A DNA stretch of 64,000 nucleotides from Paratinospora sagittata. Taxonomy: Eukaryota; Streptophyta; Magnoliopsida; Ranunculales; Menispermaceae. Position numbers and translations under genes: made by a program. The DNA is taken from NCBI GenBank assembly GCA_035771175.1, contig CM069590.1, positions 28,596,821 to 28,660,820 of the forward strand, read 5' to 3'. Below, piece by piece: positions 35,540 to 48,727 of the stretch. The notes beneath the pieces were generated by a model. That model made no database searches and was not told the origin of the DNA. It saw only the letters and a list, made by a program, of their open reading frames with translations. Numbering within the stretch: the first letter of the stretch is position 1; each line of letters begins with the position of its first letter.

Positions 35540-36404
35540 ATTGCAATTTTGATTCAATTCGAAGCCTTTTTTTGCAAAGGCAAGAATCATTACTTTCTTC
35601 TCTTGAAAAACTCTTCGAAAACCTCAATCTAACTTGCAAATATCCGGCGTGTTGTATTTTTGAAAATCAGAGAATAAGTGTTTTATAAAATTTGAAGTTG
35701 GAGGTTAAAGAGCAAGAGTACTACAAAATGATTTGAATTCAAAACATTGTTCAATCTAAAGTTTTTTGGGCGTGCGAGACAACGGGAATCATCTAGGCGT
35801 TACTAGAGAATATTTCAATTAAGATAACCTGGCAAAACGGTGAAGGAATAGAAAAATCGAGCAAGCAGAAGTGCCCACATTTTTCTCGTTAGAAATATCA
35901 GATTTTAGTCTAAGACGTGCCAATTGCTGGATAGCCTTATTTTTGAAAAATTAATATTTTGACACTAAAGAACCATTACATTGACTCAAAACACTTTGAT
36001 ATAAGAATAAACACTTTTAAATAATTCAAAACTCTTTAAAATTATGATTAAAACCTTTCGGAAAACATTTTTGTAAAAATGAAATACTATATCAAATGTG
36101 ATTTTGAAGACTTTGCAATTTTCAGAGTTTTAGTGCTAAGATTGATCGAGGGGTTACCTTACACACCAGAAATCAAACTAATGCATTAGACATGAGATAT
36201 GTCTACGTTCTTCGAGCTTGATCATTGTAGAATTCGAAAGCTATTGTTTGATGTGTTCTTGATGCAAAACAGGTGATGTGTTCCTCTTTGATGTGTTATC
36301 TTACCGAGACCACTTCATATACTTAGAGTTTTAAACAATGGATAGCCTCTGCAAATCTTAGCACACAAGGGATAAAATGAAGAACTAGCTTAACATCAAG
36401 ACAG
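35540..36404 (+). repeat. Monomer M41, class A' (H3-1)
   Basis: 865 bp. ATCCGGCG, GTTGGAGG, ACAACGGG, TATCAAATGTG, CCAGAAATC and GCTTAAC. Confidence 0.94.
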
Positions 36405-37269
36405 ATTGCAATTTTGATTCAATTCGAAGCATTTTTTTGCAAAGGCAAGAATCATTACTTTCTTCTCTTGAAAAACTCTTCGAAAAGCTCAATCTAACTT
36501 GCAAATATCGTGCGTGTTGAATTTTTGAAAATCAGAGAATGAGTGTTTTACATAATTTGAAGTTGAAGGTTAAAGAGCAAGAGTACTACAAAATGATTTG
36601 AATTCAAAACATTGTTCAATCTAAAGTTTTTTGGGCGTGCGAGACAATGGGAATCATCTAGGTGTTACTAGAGAATATTTCAATTAAGATAACCTGGCAA
36701 AACGGTGAAGGAATAGAAAAATCGAGCAAGCAGAAGAGCCCACATTTTTCTCGTTAGAAATATCAGATTTTAGTCTAAGACGTGCCAATTGCTGGATAGC
36801 CTTATTTTTGAAAAATTAATATTTTGACACTAAAGAACCATTTCATTGACTCAAAACACTTTGATATAAGAATAAACACTTTTAAATAATTCAAAACTCT
36901 TTAAAATTATGATTAAAACCTTTCGGAAAACATTTTTGTAAAAATGAAATACTATATCGAAAGTGATTTTGAAGACTTTGCAATTTTCAGAGTTTTAGTG
37001 CTAAGGTTGATCGAGGGGTTGCCTTACACACCAGAGATCAAACTAATGCATTAGACATGAGATATGTCTTCGTTCTTCGAGCTTGATCATTGTAGAATTC
37101 GAAAGCTATTGTTTGATGTGTTCTTGATTCAAAACAGGTGATGTGTTCCTCTTTGATGTGTTATCTTACCGAGACCACTTCATATACTTAGAGTTTTAAA
37201 CAATGGGTAGCCTCTGCAAATCTTAGCACACAAGGGATAAAATGAAGAACTAGCTGAACATCAAGACAG
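36405..37269 (+). repeat. Monomer M42, class E (H3-1)
   Basis: 865 bp. GCATTT start, TTTTACATAATT, AGAAGAGCCC, GGTTG, GTTGCC and GGGTAG. Private GATTCAAAAC, T at 37129. Confidence 0.94.
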
Positions 37270-38134
37270 ATTGCAATTTTGATTCAATTCGAAGCCTTTT
37301 TTTGCAAAGGCAAGAATCATTACTTTCTTCTCTTGAAAAACTTTTCGAAAACCTCAATCCAACTTGCAAATATCGTGCGTGTTGAATTTTTGAAAATCAG
37401 AGAATGAGTGTTTTATAAAATTTGAAGTTGAAGGTTAAAGAGCAAGAGTACTACAAAATGATTTGAATTCAAAACATTGTTCAATCTAAAGTTTTTTGGG
37501 CGTGCGAGACAATGGGAATCATCTAGGTGTTACTAGAGAATATTTCAATTAAGATAACCTGGCAAAACTGTGAAGGAATAGAAAAATCGAGCAAGCAGAA
37601 GTGCCCACATTTTTCTCTTTAGAAATATAAGATTTTAGTCTAAGACGTGCAAATTGCTGGATAGCCTTATTTTTGAAAAATTAATATTTTGACACTAAAT
37701 AACCATTTCATTGACTCAAAACACTTTGATATAAGAATAAACACTTTTAAATAATTCAAAACTCATTAAAATTATGATTAAAACCTTTCGGAAAACATTT
37801 TTGTAAAAATGAAATACTATATCAAAAGTGATTTTGAAGACTTTGCAATTTTCAGAGTTTTAGTGCTAAGATTGATCGAGGGGTTCCCTTACACACCAGA
37901 GATCAAACTAATGCATTAGACATGAGATATGTCTTCGTTCTTCGAGCTTGATCATTGTAGAATTCGAAAGCTATTGTTTGATGTGTTCTTGATGCAAAAC
38001 AGGTGATGTGTTCCTCTTTGATGTGTTATCTTACCGAGACCACTTCATATACTTAGAGTTTTAAACAATGGGTAGCCTCTGCAAATCTTAGCACACAAGG
38101 GATAAAATGAAGAACTAGCTGAACATCAAGACAG
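37270..38134 (+). repeat. Monomer M43, class F (H3-1)
   Basis: 865 bp. AATCCAACTTG, TTCTCTTTAG, CTAAATAACC, GTTCCC and GGGTAG. Confidence 0.94.
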
Positions 38135-39104
38135 ATTGCAATTTTGATTCAATTCGAAGCCTTTTTTTGCAAAGGCAAGAATCATTACTTTCTTCTCTTG
38201 AAAAACTCTTCGAAAACCTCAATCTAACTTGCAAATATCCTGCGTGTTGTATTTTTGAAAATCAGAGAATAAGTGTTTTATAAAATTTGAAGTTGAAGGT
38301 TAAAGAGCAAGAGTACTACAAAATGATTTGAATTCAAAACATTGTTCAATCTAAAGTTTTTTGGGCGTGCGAGACAATGGGAATCATCTAGGCGTTACTA
38401 GAGAATATTTCAATTAAGATAACCTGGCAAAACGATGAAGGAATAGAAAAATCGAGCAAGCAGAAGTGCCCACATTTTTCTCGTTAGAAATATCAGATTT
38501 TAGTCTAAGACGTGCCAATTGCTGGATAGCCTTATTTTTGAAAAATTAATATTTTGACACTAAAGAACCATTTCATTGACTCAAAACACTTTGATATAAG
38601 AATAAACACTTTTAAATAATTCAAAACTCTTTAAAATTATGATTAAAACCTTTCGGAAAACATTTTTGTAAAATTGAAATACTATATCAAAAGTGATTTT
38701 GAAGACTTTGCAATTTTCAGAGTTTTAGTGCTAAGATTGATCGAGGGGTTACCTTACACACCAGAGATCAAACTAATGCATTAGACATGAGATATGTCTA
38801 CGTTCTTAGACTTTGCATTTTTCAGAGTTTTAGTGGTAAGATTGATCGAGGGGTTACCTTACCCACCAGAGATCAAACTAATGCATTAGACATGAGATAT
38901 GTCTACGTTCTTCGAGCTTGATCATTGTAGAATTCGAAAGCTATTGTTTGATGTGTTCTTGATACAAAACAGGTGATGTGTTCCTCTTTGATGTGTTATC
39001 TTACCGAGACCACTTCATATACTTAGAGTTTTAAACAATGGATAGCCTCTGCAAATCTTAGCACACAAGGGATAAAATGAAGAACTAGCTTAACATCAAG
39101 ACAG
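38135..39104 (+). repeat. Monomer M44, class A with 105-bp duplication (H3-2)
   Basis: 970 bp. Same as M39 by eye. Confidence 0.94.
38703..38912. repeat. 105-bp internal tandem duplication in M44
   Basis: Copies 38703-38807 and 38808-38912. It is displaced by exactly one H3 period (4,432 bp) from the M39 copy and carries the same three differences. Confidence 0.94.
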
Positions 39105-39971
39105 ATTGCAATTTTGATTCAATTCGAAGCATTTTTTTGCAAAGGCAAGAATCATTACTTTCTTCTCTTGAAAAACTCTACGAAAAGCTCAATCTAGAAC
39201 TTGCAAATATCGTGCGTGTTGAATTTTTGAAAATCAGACAATAAGTGTTTTATAAAATTTGAAGTTGAAGGTTAAAGAGCAAGAGTACTACAAAATGATT
39301 TGAATTCAAAACATTGTTCAATCTAAAGTTTTTTGGGCGTGCGAGACAATGGGAATCATCTAGGTGTTACTAGAGAATATTTCAATTAAGATAACCTGGC
39401 AAAACTGTGAAGGAATAGAAAAATCGAGCAAGCAGAAGTGCCCACATTTTTCTCGTTAGAAATATAAGATTTTAGTCTAAGACGTGCCAATTGCTGGATA
39501 GCCTTATTTTTGAAAAATTAATATTTTGACACTAAAGAACCATTTCATTGACTCAAAACACTTTGATATAAAAATAAACACTTTTAAATAATTCAAAACT
39601 CTTTAAAATTATGATTAAAACCTTTCGGAAAACATTTTTGTAAAAATGAAATACTATATCGAAAGTGATTTTGAAGACTTTGCAATTTTCAGAGTTTTAG
39701 TGCTAAGATTGATCGAGGGGTTACCTTACACACCAGAGATCAAACTAATGCATTAGACATGAGATATGTCTTCGTTCTTCGAGCTTGATCATTGTAGAAT
39801 TCGAAAGCTATTGTTTGATGTGTTCTTGATGCAAAACAGGTGATGTGTTCCTCTTTGATGTGTTATCTTACCGAGACCACTTCATATACATAGAGTTTTA
39901 AACAATGGGTAGCCTCTGCAAATCTTAGCACACAAGGGATAAAATGAAGAACTAGCTGAACATCAAGACAG
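39105..39971 (+). repeat. Monomer M45, class B with 2-bp insertion (H3-2)
   Basis: 867 bp. Same as M40 by eye; CTAGAACTTG at 39194-39203. Confidence 0.94.
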
Positions 39972-40836
39972 ATTGCAATTTTGATTCAATTCGAAGCCTT
40001 TTTTTGCAAAGGCAAGAATCATTACTTTCTTCTCTTGAAAAACTCTTCGAAAACCTCAATCTAACTTGCAAATATCCGGCGTGTTGTATTTTTGAAAATC
40101 AGAGAATAAGTGTTTTATAAAATTTGAAGTTGGAGGTTAAAGAGCAAGAGTACTACAAAATGATTTGAATTCAAAACATTGTTCAATCTAAAGTTTTTTG
40201 GGCGTGCGAGACAACGGGAATCATCTAGGCGTTACTAGAGAATATTTCAATTAAGATAACCTGGCAAAACGGTGAAGGAATAGAAAAATCGAGCAAGCAG
40301 AAGTGCCCACATTTTTCTCGTTAGAAATATCAGATTTTAGTCTAAGACGTGCCAATTGCTGGATAGCCTTATTTTTGAAAAATTAATATTTTGACACTAA
40401 AGAACCATTACATTGACTCAAAACACTTTGATATAAGAATAAACACTTTTAAATAATTCAAAACTCTTTAAAATTATGATTAAAACCTTTCGGAAAACAT
40501 TTTTGTAAAAATGAAATACTATATCAAATGTGATTTTGAAGACTTTGCAATTTTCAGAGTTTTAGTGCTAAGATTGATCGAGGGGTTACCTTACACACCA
40601 GAAATCAAACTAATGCATTAGACATGAGATATGTCTACGTTCTTCGAGCTTGATCATTGTAGAATTCGAAAGCTATTGTTTGATGTGTTCTTGATGCAAA
40701 ACAGGTGATGTGTTCCTCTTTGATGTGTTATCTTACCGAGACCACTTCATATACTTAGAGTTTTAAACAATGGATAGCCTCTGCAAATCTTAGCACACAA
40801 GGGATAAAATGAAGAACTAGCTTAACATCAAGACAG
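39972..40836 (+). repeat. Monomer M46, class A' (H3-2)
   Basis: 865 bp. Same as M41 by eye, including ACAACGGG and CCAGAAATC. Confidence 0.94.
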
Positions 40837-41701
40837 ATTGCAATTTTGATTCAATTCGAAGCATTTTTTTGCAAAGGCAAGAATCATTACTTTCTTCTCT
40901 TGAAAAACTCTTCGAAAAGCTCAATCTAACTTGCAAATATCGTGCGTGTTGAATTTTTGAAAATCAGAGAATGAGTGTTTTACATAATTTGAAGTTGAAG
41001 GTTAAAGAGCAAGAGTACTACAAAATGATTTGAATTCAAAACATTGTTCAATCTAAAGTTTTTTGGGCGTGCGAGACAATGGGAATCATCTAGGTGTTAC
41101 TAGAGAATATTTCAATTAAGATAACCTGGCAAAACGGTGAAGGAATAGAAAAATCGAGCAAGCAGAAGAGCCCACATTTTTCTCGTTAGAAATATCAGAT
41201 TTTAGTCTAAGACGTGCCAATTGCTGGATAGCCTTATTTTTGAAAAATTAATATTTTGACACTAAAGAACCATTTCATTGACTCAAAACACTTTGATATA
41301 AGAATAAACACTTTTAAATAATTCAAAACTCTTTAAAATTATGATTAAAACCTTTCGGAAAACATTTTTGTAAAAATGAAATACTATATCGAAAGTGATT
41401 TTGAAGACTTTGCAATTTTCAGAGTTTTAGTGCTAAGGTTGATCGAGGGGTTGCCTTACACACCAGAGATCAAACTAATGCATTAGACATGAGATATGTC
41501 TTCGTTCTTCGAGCTTGATCATTGTAGAATTCGAAAGCTATTGTTTGATGTGTTCTTGATGCAAAACAGGTGATGTGTTCCTCTTTGATGTGTTATCTTA
41601 CCGAGACCACTTCATATACTTAGAGTTTTAAACAATGGGTAGCCTCTGCAAATCTTAGCACACAAGGGATAAAATGAAGAACTAGCTGAACATCAAGACA
41701 G
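40837..41701 (+). repeat. Monomer M47, class E (H3-2)
   Basis: 865 bp. As M42, but with the usual GATGCAAAAC. Confidence 0.94.
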
Positions 41702-42566
41702 ATTGCAATTTTGATTCAATTCGAAGCCTTTTTTTGCAAAGGCAAGAATCATTACTTTCTTCTCTTGAAAAACTTTTCGAAAACCTCAATCCAACTTGCA
41801 AATATCGTGCGTGTTGAATTTTTGAAAATCAGAGAATGAGTGTTTTATAAAATTTGAAGTTGAAGGTTAAAGAGCAAGAGTACTACAAAATGATTTGAAT
41901 TCAAAACATTGTTCAATCTAAAGTTTTTTGGGCGTGCGAGACAATGGGAATCATCTAGGTGTTACTAGAGAATATTTCAATTAAGATAACCTGGCAAAAC
42001 TGTGAAGGAATAGAAAAATCGAGCAAGCAGAAGTGCCCACATTTTTCTCTTTAGAAATATAAGATTTTAGTCTAAGACGTGCAAATTGCTGGATAGCCTT
42101 ATTTTTGAAAAATTAATATTTTGACACTAAATAACCATTTCATTGACTCAAAACACTTTGATATAAGAATAAACACTTTTAAATAATTCAAAACTCATTA
42201 AAATTATGATTAAAACCTTTCGGAAAACATTTTTGTAAAAATGAAATACTATATCAAAAGTGATTTTGAAGACTTTGCAATTTTCAGAGTTTTAGTGCTA
42301 AGATTGATCGAGGGGTTCCCTTACACACCAGAGATCAAACTAATGCATTAGACATGAGATATGTCTTCGTTCTTCGAGCTTGATCATTGTAGAATTCGAA
42401 AGCTATTGTTTGATGTGTTCTTGATGCAAAACAGGTGATGTGTTCCTCTTTGATGTGTTATCTTACCGAGACCACTTCATATACTTAGAGTTTTAAACAA
42501 TGGGTAGCCTCTGCAAATCTTAGCACACAAGGGATAAAATGAAGAACTAGCTGAACATCAAGACAG
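41702..42566 (+). repeat. Monomer M48, class F (H3-2)
   Basis: 865 bp. Same as M43 by eye, including AATCCAACTTG and GTTCCC. Confidence 0.94.
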
Positions 42567-43536
42567 ATTGCAATTTTGATTCAATTCGAAGCCTTTTTTT
42601 GCAAAGGCAAGAATCATTACTTTCTTCTCTTGAAAAACTCTTCGAAAACCTCAATCTAACTTGCAAATATCCTGCGTGTTGTATTTTTGAAAATCAGAGA
42701 ATAAGTGTTTTATAAAATTTGAAGTTGAAGGTTAAAGAGCAAGAGTACTACAAAATGATTTGAATTCAAAACATTGTTCAATCTAAAGTTTTTTGGGCGT
42801 GCGAGACAATGGGAATCATCTAGGCGTTACTAGAGAATATTTCAATTAAGATAACCTGGCAAAACGGTGAAGGAATAGAAAAATCGAGCAAGCAGAAGTG
42901 CCCACATTTTTCTCGTTAGAAATATCAGATTTTAGTCTAAGACGTGCCAATTGCTGGATAGCCTTATTTTTGAAAAATTAATATTTTGACACTAAAGAAC
43001 CATTTCATTTACTCAAAACACTTTGATATAAGAATAAACACTTTTAAATAATTCAAAACTCTTTAAAATTATGATTAAAACCTTTCGGAAAACATTTTTG
43101 TAAAATTGAAATACTATATCAAAAGTGATTTTGAAGACTTTGCAATTTTCAGAGTTTTAGTGCTAAGATTGATCGAGGGGTTACCTTACACACCAGAGAT
43201 CAAACTAATGCATTAGACATGAGATATGTCTACGTTCTTAGACTTTGCATTTTTCAGAGTTTTAGTGGTAAGATTGATCGAGGGGTTACCTTACCCACCA
43301 GAGATCAAACTAATGCATTAGACATGAGATATGTCTACGTTCTTCGAGCTTGATCATTGTAGAATTCGAAAGCTATTGTTTGATGTGTTCTTGATACAAA
43401 ACAGGTGATGTGTTCCTCTTTGATGTGTTATCTTACCGAGACCACTTCATATACTTAGAGTTTTAAACAATGGATAGCCTCTGCAAATCTTAGCACACAA
43501 GGGATAAAATGAAGAACTAGCTTAACATCAAGACAG
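42567..43536 (+). repeat. Monomer M49, class A with 105-bp duplication (H3-3)
   Basis: 970 bp. AACGGTG instead of AACGATG, and private CATTTACTC. Confidence 0.94.
43135..43344. repeat. 105-bp internal tandem duplication in M49
   Basis: Copies 43135-43239 and 43240-43344, one H3 period after the M44 copy. This is the last occurrence; the corresponding monomer of the next unit, M54, lacks it. Confidence 0.94.
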
Positions 43537-44401
43537 ATTGCAATTTTGATTCAATTCGAAGCATTTTTTTGCAAAGGCAAGAATCATTACTTTCTTCTCT
43601 TGAAAAACTCTACGAAAAGCTCAATCTAACTTGCAAATATCGTGCGTGTTGAATTTTTGAAAATCAGAGAATAAGTGTTTTATAAAATTTGAAGTTGAAG
43701 GTTAAAGAGCAAGAGTACTACAAAATGATTTGAATTCAAAACATTGTTCAATCTAAAGTTTTTTGGGCGTGCGAGACAATGGGAATCATCTAGGTGTTAC
43801 TAGAGAATATTTCAATTAAGATAACCTGGCAAAACTGTGAAGGAATAGAAAAATCGAGCAAGCAGAAGTGCCCACATTTTTCTCGTTAGAAATATAAGAT
43901 TTTAGTCTAAGACGTGCCAATTGCTGGATAGCCTTATTTTTGAAAAATTAATATTTTGACACTAAAGAACCATTTCATTGACTCAAAACACTTTGATATA
44001 AAAATAAACACTTTTAAATAATTCAAAACTCTTTAAAATTATGATTAAAACCTTTCGGAAAACATTTTTGTAAAAATGAAATACTATATCGAAAGTGATT
44101 TTGAAGACTTTGCAATTTTCAGAGTTTTAGTGCTAAGATTGATCGAGGGGTTACCTTACACACCAGAGATCAAACTAATGCATTAGACATGAGATATGTC
44201 TTCGTTCTTCGAGCTTGATCATTGTAGAATTCGAAAGCTATTGTTTGATGTGTTCTTGATGCAAAACAGGTGATGTGTTCCTCTTTGATGTGTTATCTTA
44301 CGGAGACCACTTCATATACATAGAGTTTTAAACAATGGGTAGCCTCTGCAAATCTTAGCACACAAGGGATAAAATGAAAAACTAGCTGAACATCAAGACA
44401 G
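43537..44401 (+). repeat. Monomer M50, class B (H3-3)
   Basis: 865 bp. Lacks the 2-bp insertion. Keeps ATAAAAATAAAC and TACATAGAG. Private TTACGGAGACC and GAAAAACTAG. Confidence 0.94.
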
Positions 44402-45266
44402 ATTGCAATTTTGATTCAATTCGAAGCCTTTTTTTGCAAAGGCAAGAATCATTACTTTCTTCTCTTGAAAAACTCTTCGAAAACCTCAATCTAACTTGCA
44501 AATATCCGGCGTGTTGTATTTTTGAAAATCAGAGAATAAGTGTTTTATAAAATTTGAAGTTGGAGGTTAAAGAGCAAGAGTACTACAAAATGATTTGAAT
44601 TCAAAACATTGTTCAATCTAAAGTTTTTTGGGCGTGCGAGACAATGGGAATCATCTAGGCGTTACTAGAGAATATTTCAATTAAGATAACCTGGCAAAAC
44701 GGTGAAGGAATAGAAAAATCGAGCAAGCAGAAGTGCCCACATTTTTCTCGTTAGAAATATCAGATTTTAGTCTAAGACGTGCCAATTGCTGGATAGCCTT
44801 ATTTTTGAAAAATTAATATTTTGACACTAAAGAACCATTACATTGACTCAAAACACTTTGATATAAGAATAAACACTTTTAAATAATTCAAAACTCTTTA
44901 AAATTATGATTAAAACCTTTCGGAAAACATTTTTGTAAAAATGAAATACTATATCAAATGTGATTTTGAAGACTTTGCAATTTTCAGAGTTTTAGTGCTA
45001 AGATTGATCGAGGGGTTACCTTACACACCAGAAATCAAACTAATGCATTAGACATGAGATATGTCTACGTTCTTCGAGCTTGATCATTGTAGAATTCGAA
45101 AGCTATTGTTTGATGTGTTCTTGATGCAAAACAGGTGATGTGTTCCTCTTTGATGTGTTATCTTACCGAGACCACTTCATATACTTAGAGTTTTAAACAA
45201 TGGATAGCCTCTGCAAATCTTAGCACACAAGGGATAAAATGAAGAACTAGCTTAACATCAAGACAG
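44402..45266 (+). repeat. Monomer M51, class A' (H3-3)
   Basis: 865 bp. ATCCGGCG, TATCAAATGTG and CCAGAAATC as in M41, with ACAATGGG. Confidence 0.94.
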
Positions 45267-46131
45267 ATTGCAATTTTGATTCAATTCGAAGCATTTTTTT
45301 GCAAAGGCAAGAATCATTACTTTCTTCTCTTGAAAAACTCTTCGAAAAGCTCAATCTAACTTGCAAATATCGTGCGTGTTGAATTTTTGAAAATCAGAGA
45401 ATGAGTGTTTTACATAATTTGAAGTTGAAGGTTAAAGAGCAAGAGTACTACAAAATGATTTGAATTCAAAACATTGTTCAATCTAAAGTTTTTTGGGCGT
45501 GCGAGACAATGGGAATCATCTAGGTGTTACTAGAAAATATTTCAATTAAGATAACCTGGCAAAACGGTGAAGGAATAGAAAAATCGAGCAAGCAGAAGAG
45601 CCCACATTTTTCTCGTTAGAAATATCAGATTTTAGTCTAAGACGTGCCAATTGCTGGATAGCCTTATTTTTGAAAAATTAATATTTTGACACTAAAGAAC
45701 CATTTCATTGACTCAAAACACTTTGATATAAGAATAAACACTTTTAAATAATTCAAAACTCTTTAAAATTATGATTAAAACCTTTCGGAAAACATTTTTG
45801 TAAAAATGAAATACTATATCGAAAGTGATTTTGAAGACTTTGCAATTTTCAGAGTTTTAGTGCTAAGGTTGATCGAGGGGTTGCCTTACACACCAGAGAT
45901 CAAACTAATGCATTAGACATGAGATATGTCTTCGTTCTTCGAGCTTGATCATTGTAGAATTCGAAAGCTATTGTTTGATGTGTTCTTGATGCAAAACAGG
46001 TGATGTGTTCCTCTTTGATGTGTTATCTTACCGAGACCACTTCATATACTTAGAGTTTTAAACAATGGGTAGCCTCTGCAAATCTTAGCACACAAGGGAT
46101 AAAATGAAGAACTAGCTGAACATCAAGACAG
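45267..46131 (+). repeat. Monomer M52, class E (H3-3)
   Basis: 865 bp. TTTTACATAATT and AGAAGAGCCC. Private TAGAAAATATTTC. Confidence 0.94.
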
Positions 46132-46996
46132 ATTGCAATTTTGATTCAATTCGAAGCCTTTTTTTGCAAAGGCAAGAATCATTACTTTCTTCTCTTGAAA
46201 AACTTTTCGAAAACCTCAATCTAACTTGCAAATATCGTGCGTGTTGAATTTTTGAAAATCAGAGAATGAGTGTTTTATAAAATTTGAAGTTGAAGGTTAA
46301 AGAGCAAGAGTACTACAAAATGATTTGAATTCAAAACATTGTTCAATCTAAAGTTTTTTGGGCGTGCGAGACAATGGGAATCATCTAGGTGTTACTAGAG
46401 AATATTTCAATTAAGATAACCTGGCAAAACTGTGAAGGAATAGAAAAATCGAGCAAGCAGAAGTGCCCACATTTTTCTCTTTAGAAATATAAGATTTTAG
46501 TCTAAGACGTGCAAATTGCTGGATAGCCTTATTTTTGAAAAATTAATATTTTGACACTAAATAACCATTTCATTGACTCAAAACACTTTGATATAAGAAT
46601 AAACACTTTTAAATAATTCAAAACTCATTAAAATTATGATTAAAACCTTTCGGAAAACATTTTTGTAAAAATGAAATACTATATCAAAAGTGATTTTGAA
46701 GACTTTGCAATTTTCAGAGTTTTAGTGCTAAGATTGATCGAGGGGTTACCTTACACACCAGAGATCAAACTAATGCATTAGACATGAAATATGTCTACGT
46801 TCTTCGAGCTTGATCATTGTAGAATTCGAAAGCTATTGTTTGATGTGTTCTTGATGTAAAACAGGTGATTCGTTCCTCTTTGATGTGTTATCTTACCGAG
46901 ACCACTTCATATACTTAGAGTTTTAAACAATGGGTAGCCTCTGCAAATCTTAGCACACAAGGGATAAAATGAAGAACTAGCTGAACATCAAGACAG
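46132..46996 (+). repeat. Monomer M53, class F (H3-3)
   Basis: 865 bp. TTCTCTTTAG and CTAAATAACC. The right end differs from M43/M48: GTTACC, CATGAAATATG, GTCTACG, GATGTAAAAC and GTGATTCG. Confidence 0.93.
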
Positions 46997-47861
46997 ATTG
47001 CAATTTTGATTCAATTCGAAGCCTTTTTTTGCAAAGGCAAGAATCATTACTTTCTTCTCTTGAAAAACTCTTCGAAAACCTCAATCTAACTTGCAAATAT
47101 CCTGCGTGTTGTATTTTTGAAAATCAGAGAATAAGTGTTTTATAAAATTTGAAGTTGAAGGTTAAAGAGCAAGAGTACTACAAAATGATTTGAATTCAAA
47201 ACATTGTTCAATCTAAAGTTTTTTGGGCGTGCGAGACAATGGGAATCATCTAGGCGTTACTAGAGAATATTTCAATTAAGATAACCTGGCAAAACGGTGG
47301 AGGAATAGAAAAATCGAGCAAGCAGAAGTGCCCACATTTTTCTCGTTAGAAATATCAGATTTTAGTCTAAGACGTGCCAATTGCTGGATAGCCTTATTTT
47401 TGAAAAATTAATATTTTGACACTAAAGAACCATTTCATTGACTCAAAACACTTTGATATAAGAATAAACACTTTTAAATAATTCAAAACTCTTTAAAATT
47501 ATGATTAAAACCTTTCGGAAAACATTTTTGTAAAAATGAAATACTATATCAAAAGTGATTTTGAAGACTTTGCAATTTTCAGAGTTTTAGTGCTAAGATT
47601 GATCGAGGGGTTACCTTACACACCAGAGATCAAACTAATGCATTAGACATGAGATATGTCTACGTTCTTCGAGCTTGATCATTGTAGAATTCGAAAGCTA
47701 TTGTTTGATGTGTTCTTGATGCAAAACAGGTGATGTGTTCCTCTTTGATGTGTTATCTTACCGAGACCACTTCATATACTTAGAGTTTTAAACAATGGAT
47801 AGCCTCTGCAAATCTTAGCACACAAGGGATAAAATGAAGAATTAGCTGAACATCAAGACAG
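46997..47861 (+). repeat. Monomer M54, class A
   Basis: 865 bp, without the 105-bp duplication. Private CGGTGGAGG and GAATTAGCTG. Confidence 0.93.
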
Positions 47862-48727
47862 ATTGCAATTTTGATTCAATTCGAAGCCTTTTTTTGCAAA
47901 GGCAAGAATCATTACTTTCTTCTCTTGAAAAACTCTTCGAAAAACTCAATCTAACTTGCAAATATCCTGCGTGTTGTATTTTTGAAAATCAGAGAATAAG
48001 TGTTTTATAAAATTTGAAGTTGAAGGTTAAAGAGCAAGAGTACTACAAAATGATTTGAATTCAAAACATTGTTCAATCTAAAGTTTTTTGGGGGTGCGAG
48101 ACAATGGGAATCATCTAGGTGTTACTAGAGAATATTTCAATTAAGATAACCTGGCAAAACTGTGAAGGAATAGAAAAATCGAGCAAGCAGAAGTGCCCAC
48201 ATTTTTCTCGTTAGAAATATAAGATTTTAGTCTAAGACGTGCAAATTGCTGGATAGCCTTATTTTTGAAAAATTAATATTTTGACACTAAAGAACCATTT
48301 CATTGACTCAAAACACTTTGATATAAGATTAAACACTTTTAAATAATTGAAAACTCATTAAAATTATGATTAAAAGCTTTCAGAAAATAATTTTTTTCAA
48401 AATGAAATACTATATCGAAAGTGATTTTGAAGACTTTGCAATTTTTAGAGTTTTAGTGCTGAGATTGATCGAGGGGTTACCCTACACACCAGAGATCAAA
48501 CTAATGCATTAGACATGAGATATGTCTTCGTTCTTCGAGCTTGATCTTTGTAGAATTCGAAAGCTATTGTTTGATGTGTTCTTGATGCAAAACAGGTGAT
48601 GTGACCCTTTTTGATGTGTTATCTTACCGAGACAACTTCATATACTTAGAGTTTTAAACAATGGATAGCCTCTGCAAATCTTAGCACACAAGGGATAAAA
48701 TGAAGAACTAGCTGAACATCAAGACAG
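47862..48727 (+). repeat. Monomer M55, class C (isolated copy)
   Basis: 866 bp. Class C tract; GGGGGTGCG shared only with M3, 46 kb away. Private GAAAAACTCAATC and GATGTGACCC. Flanked by A (M54) and a B-start monomer (M56), as M3 is by M2 and M4. Confidence 0.93.

Larger units (their letters stand above)
33703..38134. repeat. HOR H3, copy 1 (5 monomers, 4,432 bp)
   Basis: M39-M43 are A+105, B with a 2-bp insertion, A', E and F (970+867+865+865+865 bp). Comparison with copy 2 shows one difference that I could find, GATTCAAAAC here (T at 37129) against GATGCAAAAC. Marks of the unit are the 105-bp duplication, ATCCGGCG with CAAATGTG and CCAGAAATC in the A' monomer, TTTTACATAATT and AGAAGAGCCC in the E monomer, and TTCTCTTTAG in the F monomer. 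Confidence 0.93.
38135..42566. repeat. HOR H3, copy 2 (5 monomers, 4,432 bp)
   Basis: M44-M48 have the same five lengths and the same private variants as copy 1. Near-perfect identity across 4.4 kb, next to monomer-to-monomer differences of tens of bases inside the unit, is the hallmark of recent HOR-scale amplification. Confidence 0.93.
42567..46996. repeat. HOR H3, copy 3 (5 monomers, 4,430 bp)
   Basis: M49-M53 keep the order and the 105-bp marker but are older or partly replaced. M50 lacks the 2-bp CTAGAACTTG insertion and the CAGACAA change. M49 has AACGGTG instead of AACGATG and also CATTTACTC. M51 has ACAATGGG instead of ACAACGGG. M53 ends with GTTACC, GTCTACG, GATGTAAAAC and GTGATTCGTTCC, which no other copy has. 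The sites are useful for ordering events: the 105-bp duplication came before the 2-bp insertion, or the insertion was lost from this copy. Confidence 0.9.
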
